DNA of 12,561 bases from Methanothrix sp. (lineage in GTDB: Archaea > Halobacteriota > Methanosarcinia > Methanotrichales > Methanotrichaceae). The translations under genes were made by a program, and so were the position numbers. Of this stretch, positions 6,700 to 12,561 are shown in pieces; position 1 is the stretch's first letter, and each line of letters opens with the position of its first letter. The notes beneath the pieces are model-generated. The model had not been told where the DNA came from and ran no database searches. It saw only the letters and a list, made by a program, of their open reading frames with translations. The DNA lies in NCBI GenBank assembly GCA_028688175.1, contig JAQTYS010000060.1, positions 1-12,561 of the forward strand. Direction: 5' to 3'.

Positions 6700-8531
6700 A
6701 AAAATATTTTAGTCTGGTTTTCCCTGATATAAGCAATGGGATCTTCTGAAGATGTGAGATTTACCATTTCGTTGGTGTATTTGACCCCCGGAATCTCCCC
6801 CAGAGATTGGACGTCATACACTCTCGGACCATACTGGTATTCTGCGTACTCAAGCCACCAATCGGGATATCCGATATTGTTTATCGTCTTATTCTGGACA
6901 TCGTTATACTGCCCATTGCGATAGGTGACAACCAGTCTCTCGAAGAGCGCTTTCCAGCTCTCCAGGTTCTCCATGGCTGTGGCATTGGTATACTCGGTCA
7001 GAAAATCCCGCGCAGAGATTTCATCCTTTTTATACAATTCCAGAGCCTGCTGCTCAATACCAAACTGCTGGGATATGGCTCTGCCCTCAAGCCGAGATTG
7101 TTCTGCCTTGATGGCCGGTATCATCTCCACATACATCAGCCTGGCCCAATTCTGTACCATCTCAAAAGGCCAGAATGCAGTATCAAAGTCAAGATCCCAG
7201 TGCGATCCATTCAGATAGGGAGCGGGAAGCTTGGTCATGCCCGCATAAAATGGTGCGTAGCAGGTCTCGGCAGGCGAAGAGAGACCGATCCAGCATACTC
7301 CGCCGATAGAATCAGGCAGCCACTCTCTTGCCTGGGCTACGTAAGAGTAGCCGCATGGATCGGTAGAAATCGGCCTGGGCCAGGATCCCGGCTTGAGTTC
7401 ACCCGGGTAAAGCCGGTCATGCTCATCAAAGGGCCCCCATTTTCGGTACGGATCCCCGAACGGCCCGCCTGCGGGAGGTGCTGTCAGGTCGAACTTTGTG
7501 CCCTCATAGTGATCCCGGAAGAGATCAAACGCCTCTGTGAGGTTGATTGACCTGTCGGGTACGACAGAGAATGGGTAAGCGGTGGTGAAAGGACCGTCTA
7601 CGTAGGGTGAGAGATTCATCGATGGGGCAATGCGGTCTTGAATGCGCCAGACGCGGCCCAGAGAGTAATACGGATGGGAATACTCACCGGCACTGAAAGT
7701 TGCCGTCCAGTCGAGCTTGCCCTGGCTGCGATTCCACCATCCCATCTTCTCAGCATCATCAAAAAGATTCTCGGAGAAAATCAGGGTACTATTACTGGTC
7801 TCATTGGCATCGATCTCCCTGATTCGAAACTCGTTGGCGGCAACAAAGACCTGCCCATCCAAAACGCGCTGCGCTACCCAATATCCCCCGGTTCCTGAAG
7901 GCGTTCCGCCGCACATCTCAATAACCCAGACCTCATTTGGGTCTCCAAAGATCAGCGTCTCTCCAGTTCCGTAGTACCCATACTCTTCTATGAGTTTGCC
8001 TACCAGTTCAACTGCTTCTCTGGCAGTCCTGCATCGCTCCATTGCGATGTTTGATAGTTCCGAACTGTAGAAGATCCGTTTGCCCTTCTCAGCATCAGGG
8101 TGGACCCTGGCAAAATCCGTGCACTCTCCAGAAATAAGCTGATGCTCATTCATCATCCCGTAGGAGCCGGATAGATAGCCATATGTGTGATTTGCCTGAT
8201 CTATATAGCCGAGGATGATTGTATCGTTATCCGATGCCTCGCCGCTTCCCCGAAATTCTCCGCCGCTGTTTGGATCATAGAGAATGGGGCGCTTTGATCC
8301 TGGGGTGAAATTTTGAGCGGGAACATAGGAGAACACCACCGCATCCTCTCGGACAGAGGTTCCCACCTCTCCCGGCCCGAAGCCATCGTTGCTGTGCGCC
8401 ACAATGACAGATCCATCGGATGAAGCTGATTTGGTTATGCCAAATGTTGTGCATCCCAAAGCGGGTATGAAAAGAGTCAGAGTGAGGCAGACTGCACAAA
8501 ATATTCCAACTATATATCGACTAATAACCAT
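6696..8531 (-). CDS. Secreted C69-family peptidase (Ntn hydrolase)
   Basis: From the ATG at 8531 the protein has 611 residues. Residues 1-26 form a signal peptide with a hydrophobic core ending PALG, followed by CTTFGITKSASSDGSVIVAH. That matches the C69 dipeptidase N-terminus, where Cys, exposed by processing, is the N-terminal nucleophile (here Cys27). Bacterial PepD-type members are around 470 residues, so this one is extended. It has 13 N-x-S/T sequons, which fits an exported glycoprotein, and shows no clear C-terminal anchor. The likely role is hydrolysis of short peptides or amide bonds outside the cell. The frame extends to a GTG at 8648, but that start directly follows a stop, has no ribosome binding site, and would put 39 polar residues before the signal peptide. 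At 8531, GGAGG is unusually close (1 nt). The small gene at 8624-8767 lies 92 bp upstream. Confidence 0.82.
   Translation of the reverse strand: MVISRYIVGIFCAVCLTLTLFIPALGCTTFGITKSASSDGSVIVAHSNDGFGPGEVGTSVREDAVVFSYVPAQNFTPGSKRPILYDPNSGGEFRGSGEASDNDTIILGYIDQANHTYGYLSGSYGMMNEHQLISGECTDFARVHPDAEKGKRIFYSSELSNIAMERCRTAREAVELVGKLIEEYGYYGTGETLIFGDPNEVWVIEMCGGTPSGTGGYWVAQRVLDGQVFVAANEFRIREIDANETSNSTLIFSENLFDDAEKMGWWNRSQGKLDWTATFSAGEYSHPYYSLGRVWRIQDRIAPSMNLSPYVDGPFTTAYPFSVVPDRSINLTEAFDLFRDHYEGTKFDLTAPPAGGPFGDPYRKWGPFDEHDRLYPGELKPGSWPRPISTDPCGYSYVAQAREWLPDSIGGVCWIGLSSPAETCYAPFYAGMTKLPAPYLNGSHWDLDFDTAFWPFEMVQNWARLMYVEMIPAIKAEQSRLEGRAISQQFGIEQQALELYKKDEISARDFLTEYTNATAMENLESWKALFERLVVTYRNGQYNDVQNKTINNIGYPDWWLEYAEYQYGPRVYDVQSLGEIPGVKYTNEMVNLTSSEDPIAYIRENQTKIFF
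6698..6710. terminator. Bidirectional U-tract between convergent genes
   Basis: A run of seven A (6698-6704) gives seven U at the end of the minus-strand peptidase message, and TATTTT (6705-6710) gives a plus-strand U-tract just after the trans-sulfuration stop. AAAATATTTT (6701-6710) is a perfect palindrome. Archaeal termination needs mainly a U-tract. The minus-strand run lies inside the last Phe-Phe codons of the peptidase. Confidence 0.4.
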
Positions 8532-8623
8532 ACCTCCATTTCTTCGAACAGAATTGGATTTATTATGATTATTATCTATTACTATTAGAGTATTTCGAGC
8601 AAGAATAGAATCGCTATCCTGAT

Positions 8624-8767
8624 TCACATATAAATCGGAACTTCCCACTTATTCTGCTGATCCTTTGGTGCATTCTTCTTCGACCAGTTAGGATAGATCA
8701 GGATATTGCCGTGTTCGTCTTCCTCGTGAATCATCGGCTCCTTTTGCTCTTTTTCTTCTTCCACCAT
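8624..8767 (-). CDS. Small acidic protein of unknown function (47 aa)
   Basis: The short frame starts with an ATG at 8767, preceded by AAGGAGG at 8778-8784 (10 nt spacing), one of the strongest ribosome binding sites in the window. The product has an acidic N-terminus (MVEEEKEQKEPMIHEEDEHG), a short hydrophobic stretch (NILIYPNW) and a lysine/glutamine-rich tail ending WEVPIYM. It has no cysteines, membrane segment or signal. I do not recognise a family. It lies 92 bp upstream of the C69 peptidase on the same strand and is divergent from the methyltransferase. An overlapping longer open frame on the same strand (8931-8731) has no ribosome binding site and ends in a run of lysine and arginine, so I consider it a shadow. 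Confidence 0.5.
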   Translation of the reverse strand: MVEEEKEQKEPMIHEEDEHGNILIYPNWSKKNAPKDQQNKWEVPIYM

Positions 8768-8777
8768 TGAATAGAGC

Positions 8778-8784
8778 CCTCCTT
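8778..8784 (-). promoter_or_regulatory. Shine-Dalgarno of the 47-residue gene
   Basis: AAGGAGG on the minus strand, 10 nt before the ATG at 8767. It does not serve any other start in the region. Confidence 0.55.
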
Positions 8785-8944
8785 GGCGATCTTGGGTTTG
8801 AGGTCTGCTCTATAATGGCAAGATACAATTATAAGTGTTATGGCCTTTATAACGAGCCTTTTTCCATAAACTTTGCTGAAATCATTATCAACGAGATTAG
8901 CATTAGGTCTCCCAACACCTTTATTAATCAAGTAGCCATTTCCA
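8785..8944. promoter_or_regulatory. Divergent promoter region
   Basis: This AT-rich gap separates the 47-residue gene (minus) from the methyltransferase (plus). CAATTATAAG at 8827-8836 reads CTTATAATTG on the minus strand and is a possible TATA box for the small gene, about 64 nt before its ATG. TTTATAA at 8847-8853 is a possible plus-strand TATA box, predicting a start near 8876. TTTATTAA near 8920-8928 is an alternative. None can be chosen from sequence alone. Confidence 0.35.
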
Positions 8945-8947
8945 GAA

Positions 8948-8953
8948 GGAGGT
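8948..8953 (+). promoter_or_regulatory. Shine-Dalgarno of the methyltransferase
   Basis: GGAGGT, 7 nt before the ATG at 8961, within the longer GAAGGAGG match. It fixes the start. Confidence 0.7.
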
Positions 8954-8960
8954 TTGGTTA

Positions 8961-9704
8961 ATGGAATTCCTTGACATTATGGGCATCTCGCACCGCTATA
9001 TGGAGATACTGGACCCTTCCACACCTGAAAAGATTATCAAACTTGGCAAATTACTTAAATTGAAAAAAGGAAAACGGGTCATTGATTTCGGTTGTGGTTG
9101 TGCCGAACCCCTTTCTCTCTGGGCCGAGGAATTCGGTATTAATGGTATCGGAATAGATATATCTGAGGATTTTTGCGACAGGGCCAGGCGAAAACTGGCT
9201 TTTAAAGGTTTATCGGACCGAATCGAAATCGTTTGCTGCAATGGGGCGGACTACGTATTCGAAGAAGGGGTTTTCGATGCCGCAACATGTATCGGGTCAA
9301 CGTTTATTTTTGGCGGTTGCCAGCAGGCACTCCAAGTACTGAAGCGAGCTGTTCATCAGAATGGACGCCTTGCTATCGGTGAAACCCACTGGCTTAGCAA
9401 TCAGGTACATCCGGAATACGCCCAAAAACAGACAACTACCCATACAGAAACGCAACTAACACAATTTATCCGGGATGAAGGATTTGAACTCGAATACATC
9501 ATTCGTGCCAGCTACGACGACTGGGACAGATACGTTTCGGATAATTGGTATGGACTGATACGTTGGCTGGAAGAAAATCCCAACCACACAGACTATGAAC
9601 AGGTATTCAAACATTTGCGTACTGACCAGGATGATTATTTACAGTACCTTCGCCAATCTTTGGGTTGGGCCATGTACTGCCTCGCTCCTATGAAATCTCG
9701 TTGA
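8961..9704 (+). CDS. Class I SAM-dependent methyltransferase, YjhP-like
   Basis: A 247-residue soluble protein. Motif I is VIDFGCGCAEP (residues 40-50), the SAM glycine loop. The acidic ribose-binding residue at the end of strand 2 is Asp66 in IGIDIS. NGAD (94-97) is the adenine-contact position, and FDAATCIGSTFIFGG (105-119) is motif IV. The C-terminal half, with a WYGLIRWLEENP block (185-196) and an ending of LGWAMYCLAPM, fits YjhP-like methyltransferases of unknown substrate. Arginine is mostly encoded by CGN codons and the gene appears more AT-rich than its neighbours, which hints at acquisition by transfer; this was judged by eye. It stands alone, convergent with the hydrolase 25 bp away. 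Confidence 0.82.
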   Translation: MEFLDIMGISHRYMEILDPSTPEKIIKLGKLLKLKKGKRVIDFGCGCAEPLSLWAEEFGINGIGIDISEDFCDRARRKLAFKGLSDRIEIVCCNGADYVFEEGVFDAATCIGSTFIFGGCQQALQVLKRAVHQNGRLAIGETHWLSNQVHPEYAQKQTTTHTETQLTQFIRDEGFELEYIIRASYDDWDRYVSDNWYGLIRWLEENPNHTDYEQVFKHLRTDQDDYLQYLRQSLGWAMYCLAPMKSR

Positions 9705-9725
9705 CATGTATAACTTATGAACATA

Positions 9726-9731
9726 TTTTTT
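9726..9731 (+). terminator. U-tract after the methyltransferase
   Basis: Six T in a row, 22 bp after the methyltransferase stop and overlapping the stop codon of the convergent hydrolase. No stem is visible before it; archaeal termination can use such a tract alone. Confidence 0.35.
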
Positions 9732-10680
9732 ATTGATCAATGTGATCGAGGATGTGCTTTTGCGCCTGACTTTGGATGGTCGGCTCCTCGACTGCCAGGA
9801 GAAGATGGCCTCCCTTCTGGAAGCTGACCAGCTTTGCACCGGGAATGTTGGACGCAGCGAACTGGGCATTGTGGTAGAGCTGCAATGTATCATCAGTGGC
9901 ATGGAATATCAGAGTCGGAGCTTTGATTGCTGCAATCCTCTCACCCGGCATCTTTGCCTTGTTGTCAAAAGAAACACCATCGGATCGCAGCGACACAGGA
10001 TTCATGTAATCAACAATTCTGTCAACTAATTCTCGCTGATAGGGGTTAAGGCCAGCAATGACCGCGTCATTGGCGCCCAGCAACTCCAGGAACTGGCTTC
10101 GAAACAGCTTGGTTATGGCCCAGTAAAGCGGGTCATACCTATAAATTGTCGTCAGCATATCGCCTTTCTGGTTCGCATCCATTTGGTCTGTTGCATTTGA
10201 GGAAGCGACACCGCAGGAGATGAGGGTAAGCGAGGATACTCGCTCAGGGTAGTGCACGGCAAAGAGCAGAGCCGATGGACCGCCGTGAGATAAAGCGACG
10301 ACCGCCACCTTCTTGATGCCCTTCTGGTCGAGCAAATAAGCATAGGCACTTGCCTGGTCGTCAAACGTGGCGCCTTCCTGGAAGGTCGAGCGCAGATATC
10401 CAAAGCGCGAAGGAGTAATCCAGTGGAATTGGTTGCCAACAGCAGCACTGGCAAGGAGTTCTCCCTGATCGTAACCTCCACCGCTACCGTGGATTACCAG
10501 GACATCTGGACCTGATCCTCCTTCGGTGAATTCGATATCCCCGTAAGGCGAAGGTATGACCGTACTCTTTCCAGAGATCCGTTCATAGGACTGGTTCATA
10601 TCCCAGAAATATGCGGCTGATGCCAAGAGCACTGCTAAGATTAACCCTATCGCAATCCAGCGTAGAATCCTTAGCATCAT
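9730..10680 (-). CDS. Membrane-anchored alpha/beta hydrolase
   Basis: From the ATG at 10680 the protein has 316 residues. An N-terminal hydrophobic helix (about residues 4-25, RWIAIGLILAVLLASAAYF) acts as an anchor or uncleaved signal, placing the catalytic domain outside the membrane. The fold is alpha/beta hydrolase: HGSGGG (64-69) as oxyanion loop, Ser131 in ALSHGG as nucleophile elbow, Asp263/264 in HATDD as the acid, and His292 in KGGHLLL. The elbow has Ala where the usual G-x-S-x-G has its first Gly. The substrate (ester, lactone or epoxide) cannot be told. A frame extension to a TTG at 10704 exists, but a TATA element at 10707-10715 predicts a start near 10685, so 10680 is preferred. 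It is convergent with the methyltransferase and lies 79 bp downstream of the KGG gene. Confidence 0.85.
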   Translation of the reverse strand: MMLRILRWIAIGLILAVLLASAAYFWDMNQSYERISGKSTVIPSPYGDIEFTEGGSGPDVLVIHGSGGGYDQGELLASAAVGNQFHWITPSRFGYLRSTFQEGATFDDQASAYAYLLDQKGIKKVAVVALSHGGPSALLFAVHYPERVSSLTLISCGVASSNATDQMDANQKGDMLTTIYRYDPLYWAITKLFRSQFLELLGANDAVIAGLNPYQRELVDRIVDYMNPVSLRSDGVSFDNKAKMPGERIAAIKAPTLIFHATDDTLQLYHNAQFAASNIPGAKLVSFQKGGHLLLAVEEPTIQSQAQKHILDHIDQ

Positions 10681-10706
10681 TATGGGAGTAATTTCAGCCG
10701 CCAATC

Positions 10707-10715
10707 ATTTATTAG
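10707..10715 (-). promoter_or_regulatory. Possible TATA box of the hydrolase gene
   Basis: The minus strand reads CTAATAAAT, about 31 nt before the ATG at 10680, with no Shine-Dalgarno near the start. This suggests a nearly leaderless message separate from the KGG gene. Confidence 0.35.
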
Positions 10716-10759
10716 CTTTTTGGGAGGCTTGCCACAACTCCTGCAATCTTAAAGAGAGG

Positions 10760-10963
10760 CTACTGATTCTCTGCGCTCTTTGCCTTGGCTTTCTTTCCTT
10801 CCTCGATTAATTCTTTGACCCTTTGGCCGCCTTTATGGCCGATTTCTTCATAAAATTCCTTACCATGTGTTTGAGCAGTTTTCATGCCGCCCTTTCTGCC
10901 GGCCTCTTGGACAGTCATAGTGCCCTTTACGTTCTTCTTAGCACTCTTCTTGTTTTCTGCCAA
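10760..10963 (-). CDS. KGG-repeat (LEA group 1-like) stress protein
   Basis: A 67-residue, highly charged, probably disordered protein. Two copies of the KGG motif are present, GRKGGMKTA (22-30) and GHKGGQRVK (42-50), with a 20-residue period. This is the pattern of the 'stress-induced KGG' family, related to plant Em/LEA group 1 hydrophilins and bacterial YciG-like proteins. Such proteins are linked to desiccation, heat or oxidative stress; the role here is by family only. The lysine-rich ends (KKSAKKNVKG, GKKAKAKS) could contact nucleic acid. The start is a TTG at 10963, decided by GGAGG (10971-10975) 7 nt upstream. An ATG 4 nt before it is out of frame and gives only a 9-codon frame. A short inverted repeat (AAAGAG at 10751-10756 with CTCTTT about 20 nt away) around the stop may form a stem. 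Confidence 0.85.
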   Translation of the reverse strand: MAENKKSAKKNVKGTMTVQEAGRKGGMKTAQTHGKEFYEEIGHKGGQRVKELIEEGKKAKAKSAENQ

Positions 10964-10984
10964 CCATGTCCCTCCAAAACCTAA

Positions 10985-10993
10985 ATTATATAA
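10985..10993 (-). promoter_or_regulatory. TATA-like element upstream of the KGG gene
   Basis: The minus strand reads TTATATAAT, centred about 26 nt before the TTG start. At standard spacing the transcript would start almost at the start codon and would lose the Shine-Dalgarno. An alternative AT-rich element (AATAAATATC, about 10998-11007) would keep it in the message. Either could be the true promoter. Confidence 0.35.
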
Positions 10994-11007
10994 TCAGTGA
11001 TATTTAT

Positions 11008-11419
11008 TGATTATCATTTCAAGGCCAATCGGTTACAATTAATTTATATTTGATATTCATACTATCTTCTTTAAATATTTATGTTTTACGCCATTATTTG
11101 TCCAGGAATAGCGATAAAATTGAGGCAAAAACCATAAAAAATGTGTATTATTTTAAAGCTGCAGAAATCATCTCGAATTAATAGATGTCGACACATTAGC
11201 GATTAGCAAGAAAATCACTAAATACTTCATTGCCAAATCACCTCGCGCTAACTAGCCAGGCTAAGGCACTCAGCAACCAACATCTATCGATCTATTCAGG
11301 GCATTAATGAATTGTCTTGAGGCATTTATTGCGCCGAGACAAAAATGGATTTCTGTTTAGAATACTTGAATTAGTTGATCACCAAAAGACCGGTATACCA
11401 TGCGCCAGTCCTCTGGGTT
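11008..11419. other. Gene-poor AT-rich interval
   Basis: About 410 bp between the KGG gene promoter and the thiI stop, AT-rich especially over 11030-11160. I see no tRNA, recognisable structured RNA, mobile-element remnant or long frame. It contains one 20-residue minus-strand frame with a strong ribosome binding site (see 11168-11230), an 11-bp palindrome TAGCC-A-GGCTA at 11253-11263, and part of a short tandem repeat at the thiI end. Confidence 0.5.
11168..11230 (-). CDS. Possible 20-residue hydrophobic peptide
   Basis: The ATG at 11230 is preceded by GAGGTGAT with a 6-nt gap, a near-perfect archaeal Shine-Dalgarno. The frame reads MKYLVIFLLIANVSTSINSR and stops with TGA. The product resembles a lone signal peptide or single membrane helix. 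It may be a genuine micropeptide or the surviving start of a decayed secreted-protein gene. No clear TATA box is seen. A short palindrome lies just upstream (11253-11263). Confidence 0.25.
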   Translation of the reverse strand: MKYLVIFLLIANVSTSINSR

Positions 11420-11433
11420 TCAGTCCTCTGGGT
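11406..11433. repeat. Tandem 13-bp direct repeat at the thiI stop
   Basis: CAGTCCTCTGGGT occurs at 11406-11418 and 11421-11433, a period of 15 bp or five codons. On the minus strand the first copy read encodes PED then the thiI stop TGA; the second, after the stop, reads in the same frame PED then TGG. Confidence 0.8.
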
Positions 11434-12561
11434 ATCCTATTCTGGTTAATGTCATCTCATTGACCAGTGCTCTGGCTATTTCCTTAAGCCCCAGTTCTTC
11501 CTCTGCCAAGAGTATCTCGTCCTTGTTGGCCCTTGTCATGGGCTTGCTGGGCACGGCAGTGCAGGATTTTGTCTCTGCAGCAATACCGTAGGTGCCTATT
11601 TTTCTGGCCAGATCCGTGATCTCTGTTTTATCCAGAGAGATAAGCGGATGAAATACCGGAACTCCAATCGCCGCCTGCTCAGCCAGAATGTTATCTGCCG
11701 TCTGTGAGGCCACCTGGCCCATGGAATAGCCGGTGACAATGCCCAAGCATCCTTGCATCTGCATGACCTCGGAGGCTATGCGGTACATCAAACGCCGGCA
11801 GAGAACGCAAGTCGCCCTCGGATAGTGAGATGCTATCTTCTCAATTCCCCGGCTGATGGGAATGGTGATAAAATCTATCTTTCGCCCGGACGTCCAGTTC
11901 GCCAGAATCTTTGCGCATTTCATGGACTGGTCTATGGCATCAGCATAAGGCCGTGAGTCGAAATGCAGGAGAGTGACCGGACAGCCCCTCTTCATCATCA
12001 TCCAGGCTGCCACAGGCGAGTCTATACCTCCGGAAATGAGCACCAGCATCTTGCCCTGCGAACCCAGGGGCAGGCCGCCCACCCCTTTCATTACTCTGCA
12101 AAAGACGAAGGACCGATTCTTCCTGGCCTCAACGAAGATCTCCAGTTCCGGTTTATCCAAATCCACGCTGCAGTGCGTCGCTACTCTAACTGCTTCCCCC
12201 ACGACCCGCCCTATCATTTCGCTGGAGAATGAGACTCCTGAACGCCTGGGCCTGATGGCGAAAGTACTGGGCTTAGCCTGGCTTGCCATCTCTACCGCCG
12301 CCCGGCTTATCTCCTCCAGATCAGAAGCCACAGTCACGGCGGGGCTGGTGGAGACAACTCCAAAAACCCGCGCAACAATCTCGCTTGCCAGGGGGTCAGA
12401 GGTATGGACGAAGATCCTGCCTTCGCCCCTCTCAATCTTATGCTCTACCCCGGCTCTATGCAAGGAAAAAGCTATATTGCCTGCTAAAATGCGTTCCCAG
12501 TTCTGCCTGGTCCAGCTATCTTTTAGTGTGATCTCCCCGTAGCGAACCAACACTACGTCCT
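11420..12561 (-). CDS. thiI: ThiI-type tRNA sulfurtransferase (4-thiouridine synthesis), probably cut at 5' end
   Basis: At least 377 residues, counted from the GTG at 12553. An N-terminal ferredoxin-like/THUMP region (about 1-155) is followed by a PP-loop ATP pyrophosphatase domain with SGGIDSP at 174-180. There is no rhodanese domain, as expected in archaea. Key cysteines are Cys249 and Cys252 (TCVLC) and Cys331 (KSCTAVP). They match the CxxC plus distal Cys reported for Methanococcus maripaludis ThiI, where they support an Fe-S cluster and sulfur transfer from sulfide. The enzyme adenylates and thiolates U8 of tRNA. The frame remains open upstream of the GTG as ..D-V-V-L-V-R-Y-G-E, and the first beta strand of the family includes these residues, so the true start is probably just outside the window. 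The stop lies in a short tandem repeat. Confidence 0.9.
   Translation of the reverse strand, partial: DVVLVRYGEITLKDSWTRQNWERILAGNIAFSLHRAGVEHKIERGEGRIFVHTSDPLASEIVARVFGVVSTSPAVTVASDLEEISRAAVEMASQAKPSTFAIRPRRSGVSFSSEMIGRVVGEAVRVATHCSVDLDKPELEIFVEARKNRSFVFCRVMKGVGGLPLGSQGKMLVLISGGIDSPVAAWMMMKRGCPVTLLHFDSRPYADAIDQSMKCAKILANWTSGRKIDFITIPISRGIEKIASHYPRATCVLCRRLMYRIASEVMQMQGCLGIVTGYSMGQVASQTADNILAEQAAIGVPVFHPLISLDKTEITDLARKIGTYGIAAETKSCTAVPSKPMTRANKDEILLAEEELGLKEIARALVNEMTLTRIGYPED

Noticed and set aside
8532..8648. GTG-initiated 39-residue extension of the C69 peptidase
   Set aside because: It directly follows an in-frame stop, has no ribosome binding site, is polar and Asn-rich, and precedes a clear signal peptide.
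8731..8931. 66-codon minus-strand frame upstream of the peptidase
   Set aside because: No ribosome binding site at its start and a K/R run at its end; the AAGGAGG inside it serves the 47-residue gene in another frame.
10751..10785. AAAGAG...CTCTTT inverted repeat at the KGG gene stop
   Set aside because: Short arms in low-complexity sequence and no good U-tract; too weak to call a terminator.
11330..11464. Plus-strand frame of about 44 codons from a TTG, running antisense into the thiI 3' end
   Set aside because: Weak GAGG, rare start codon, and most of its tail is antisense to conserved thiI coding sequence.

Overview
The window looks like a chromosomal segment of a methanogenic archaeon of the Methanosarcinales, most like Methanothrix (Methanosaeta). 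The evidence is an ADP-dependent sugar kinase, a cluster of small conserved archaeal proteins of unknown function (DUF2117, DUF2098), an archaeal-type ThiI without a rhodanese domain, TATA-box promoters with a mix of leaderless and GGAGGTGA-led starts, and frequent GTG/TTG starts. The genus is an inference from gene content, not a search result. No tRNA, rRNA, CRISPR array, transposase or prophage gene is visible.

Layout. Positions 1-1191 (+) hold the 3' part of an ADP-dependent phosphofructokinase/glucokinase. It overlaps by 20 bp the end of a convergent minus-strand operon (3234 down to 1172): a 50-residue zinc-ribbon protein, a 153-residue unknown, a DUF2098 protein and a DUF2117 protein. 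Upstream on the same strand (3906-3298) is a NapH-like membrane ferredoxin with its own promoter. It is divergent from a BaiN/HI0933-type flavoprotein (4013-5392, +), which is followed by a PLP-dependent trans-sulfuration enzyme (5521-6699, +). Converging on that is a large secreted C69-family peptidase (8531-6696, -), preceded by a 47-residue acidic small gene (8767-8624, -). A divergent promoter region of about 190 bp separates the small gene from a YjhP-like methyltransferase (8961-9704, +). Next come a membrane-anchored alpha/beta hydrolase (10680-9730, -) and a KGG-repeat stress protein (10963-10760, -). A gene-poor AT-rich gap of about 450 bp contains one possible 20-residue hydrophobic peptide. 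Last is thiI (12561-11420, -), probably cut by the window edge.

How they fit together. Only the four-gene block 1172-3234 is a clear operon of functionally linked genes, and it is the best candidate for an undescribed system: a zinc ribbon and three conserved archaeal proteins with no known function. The rest is a mosaic of single-gene units: sugar phosphorylation, redox, sulfur amino acid metabolism, exported peptidase, tRNA thiolation and stress protection. Three genes too short to stand out (50, 47 and possibly 20 codons) are supported by good ribosome binding sites.
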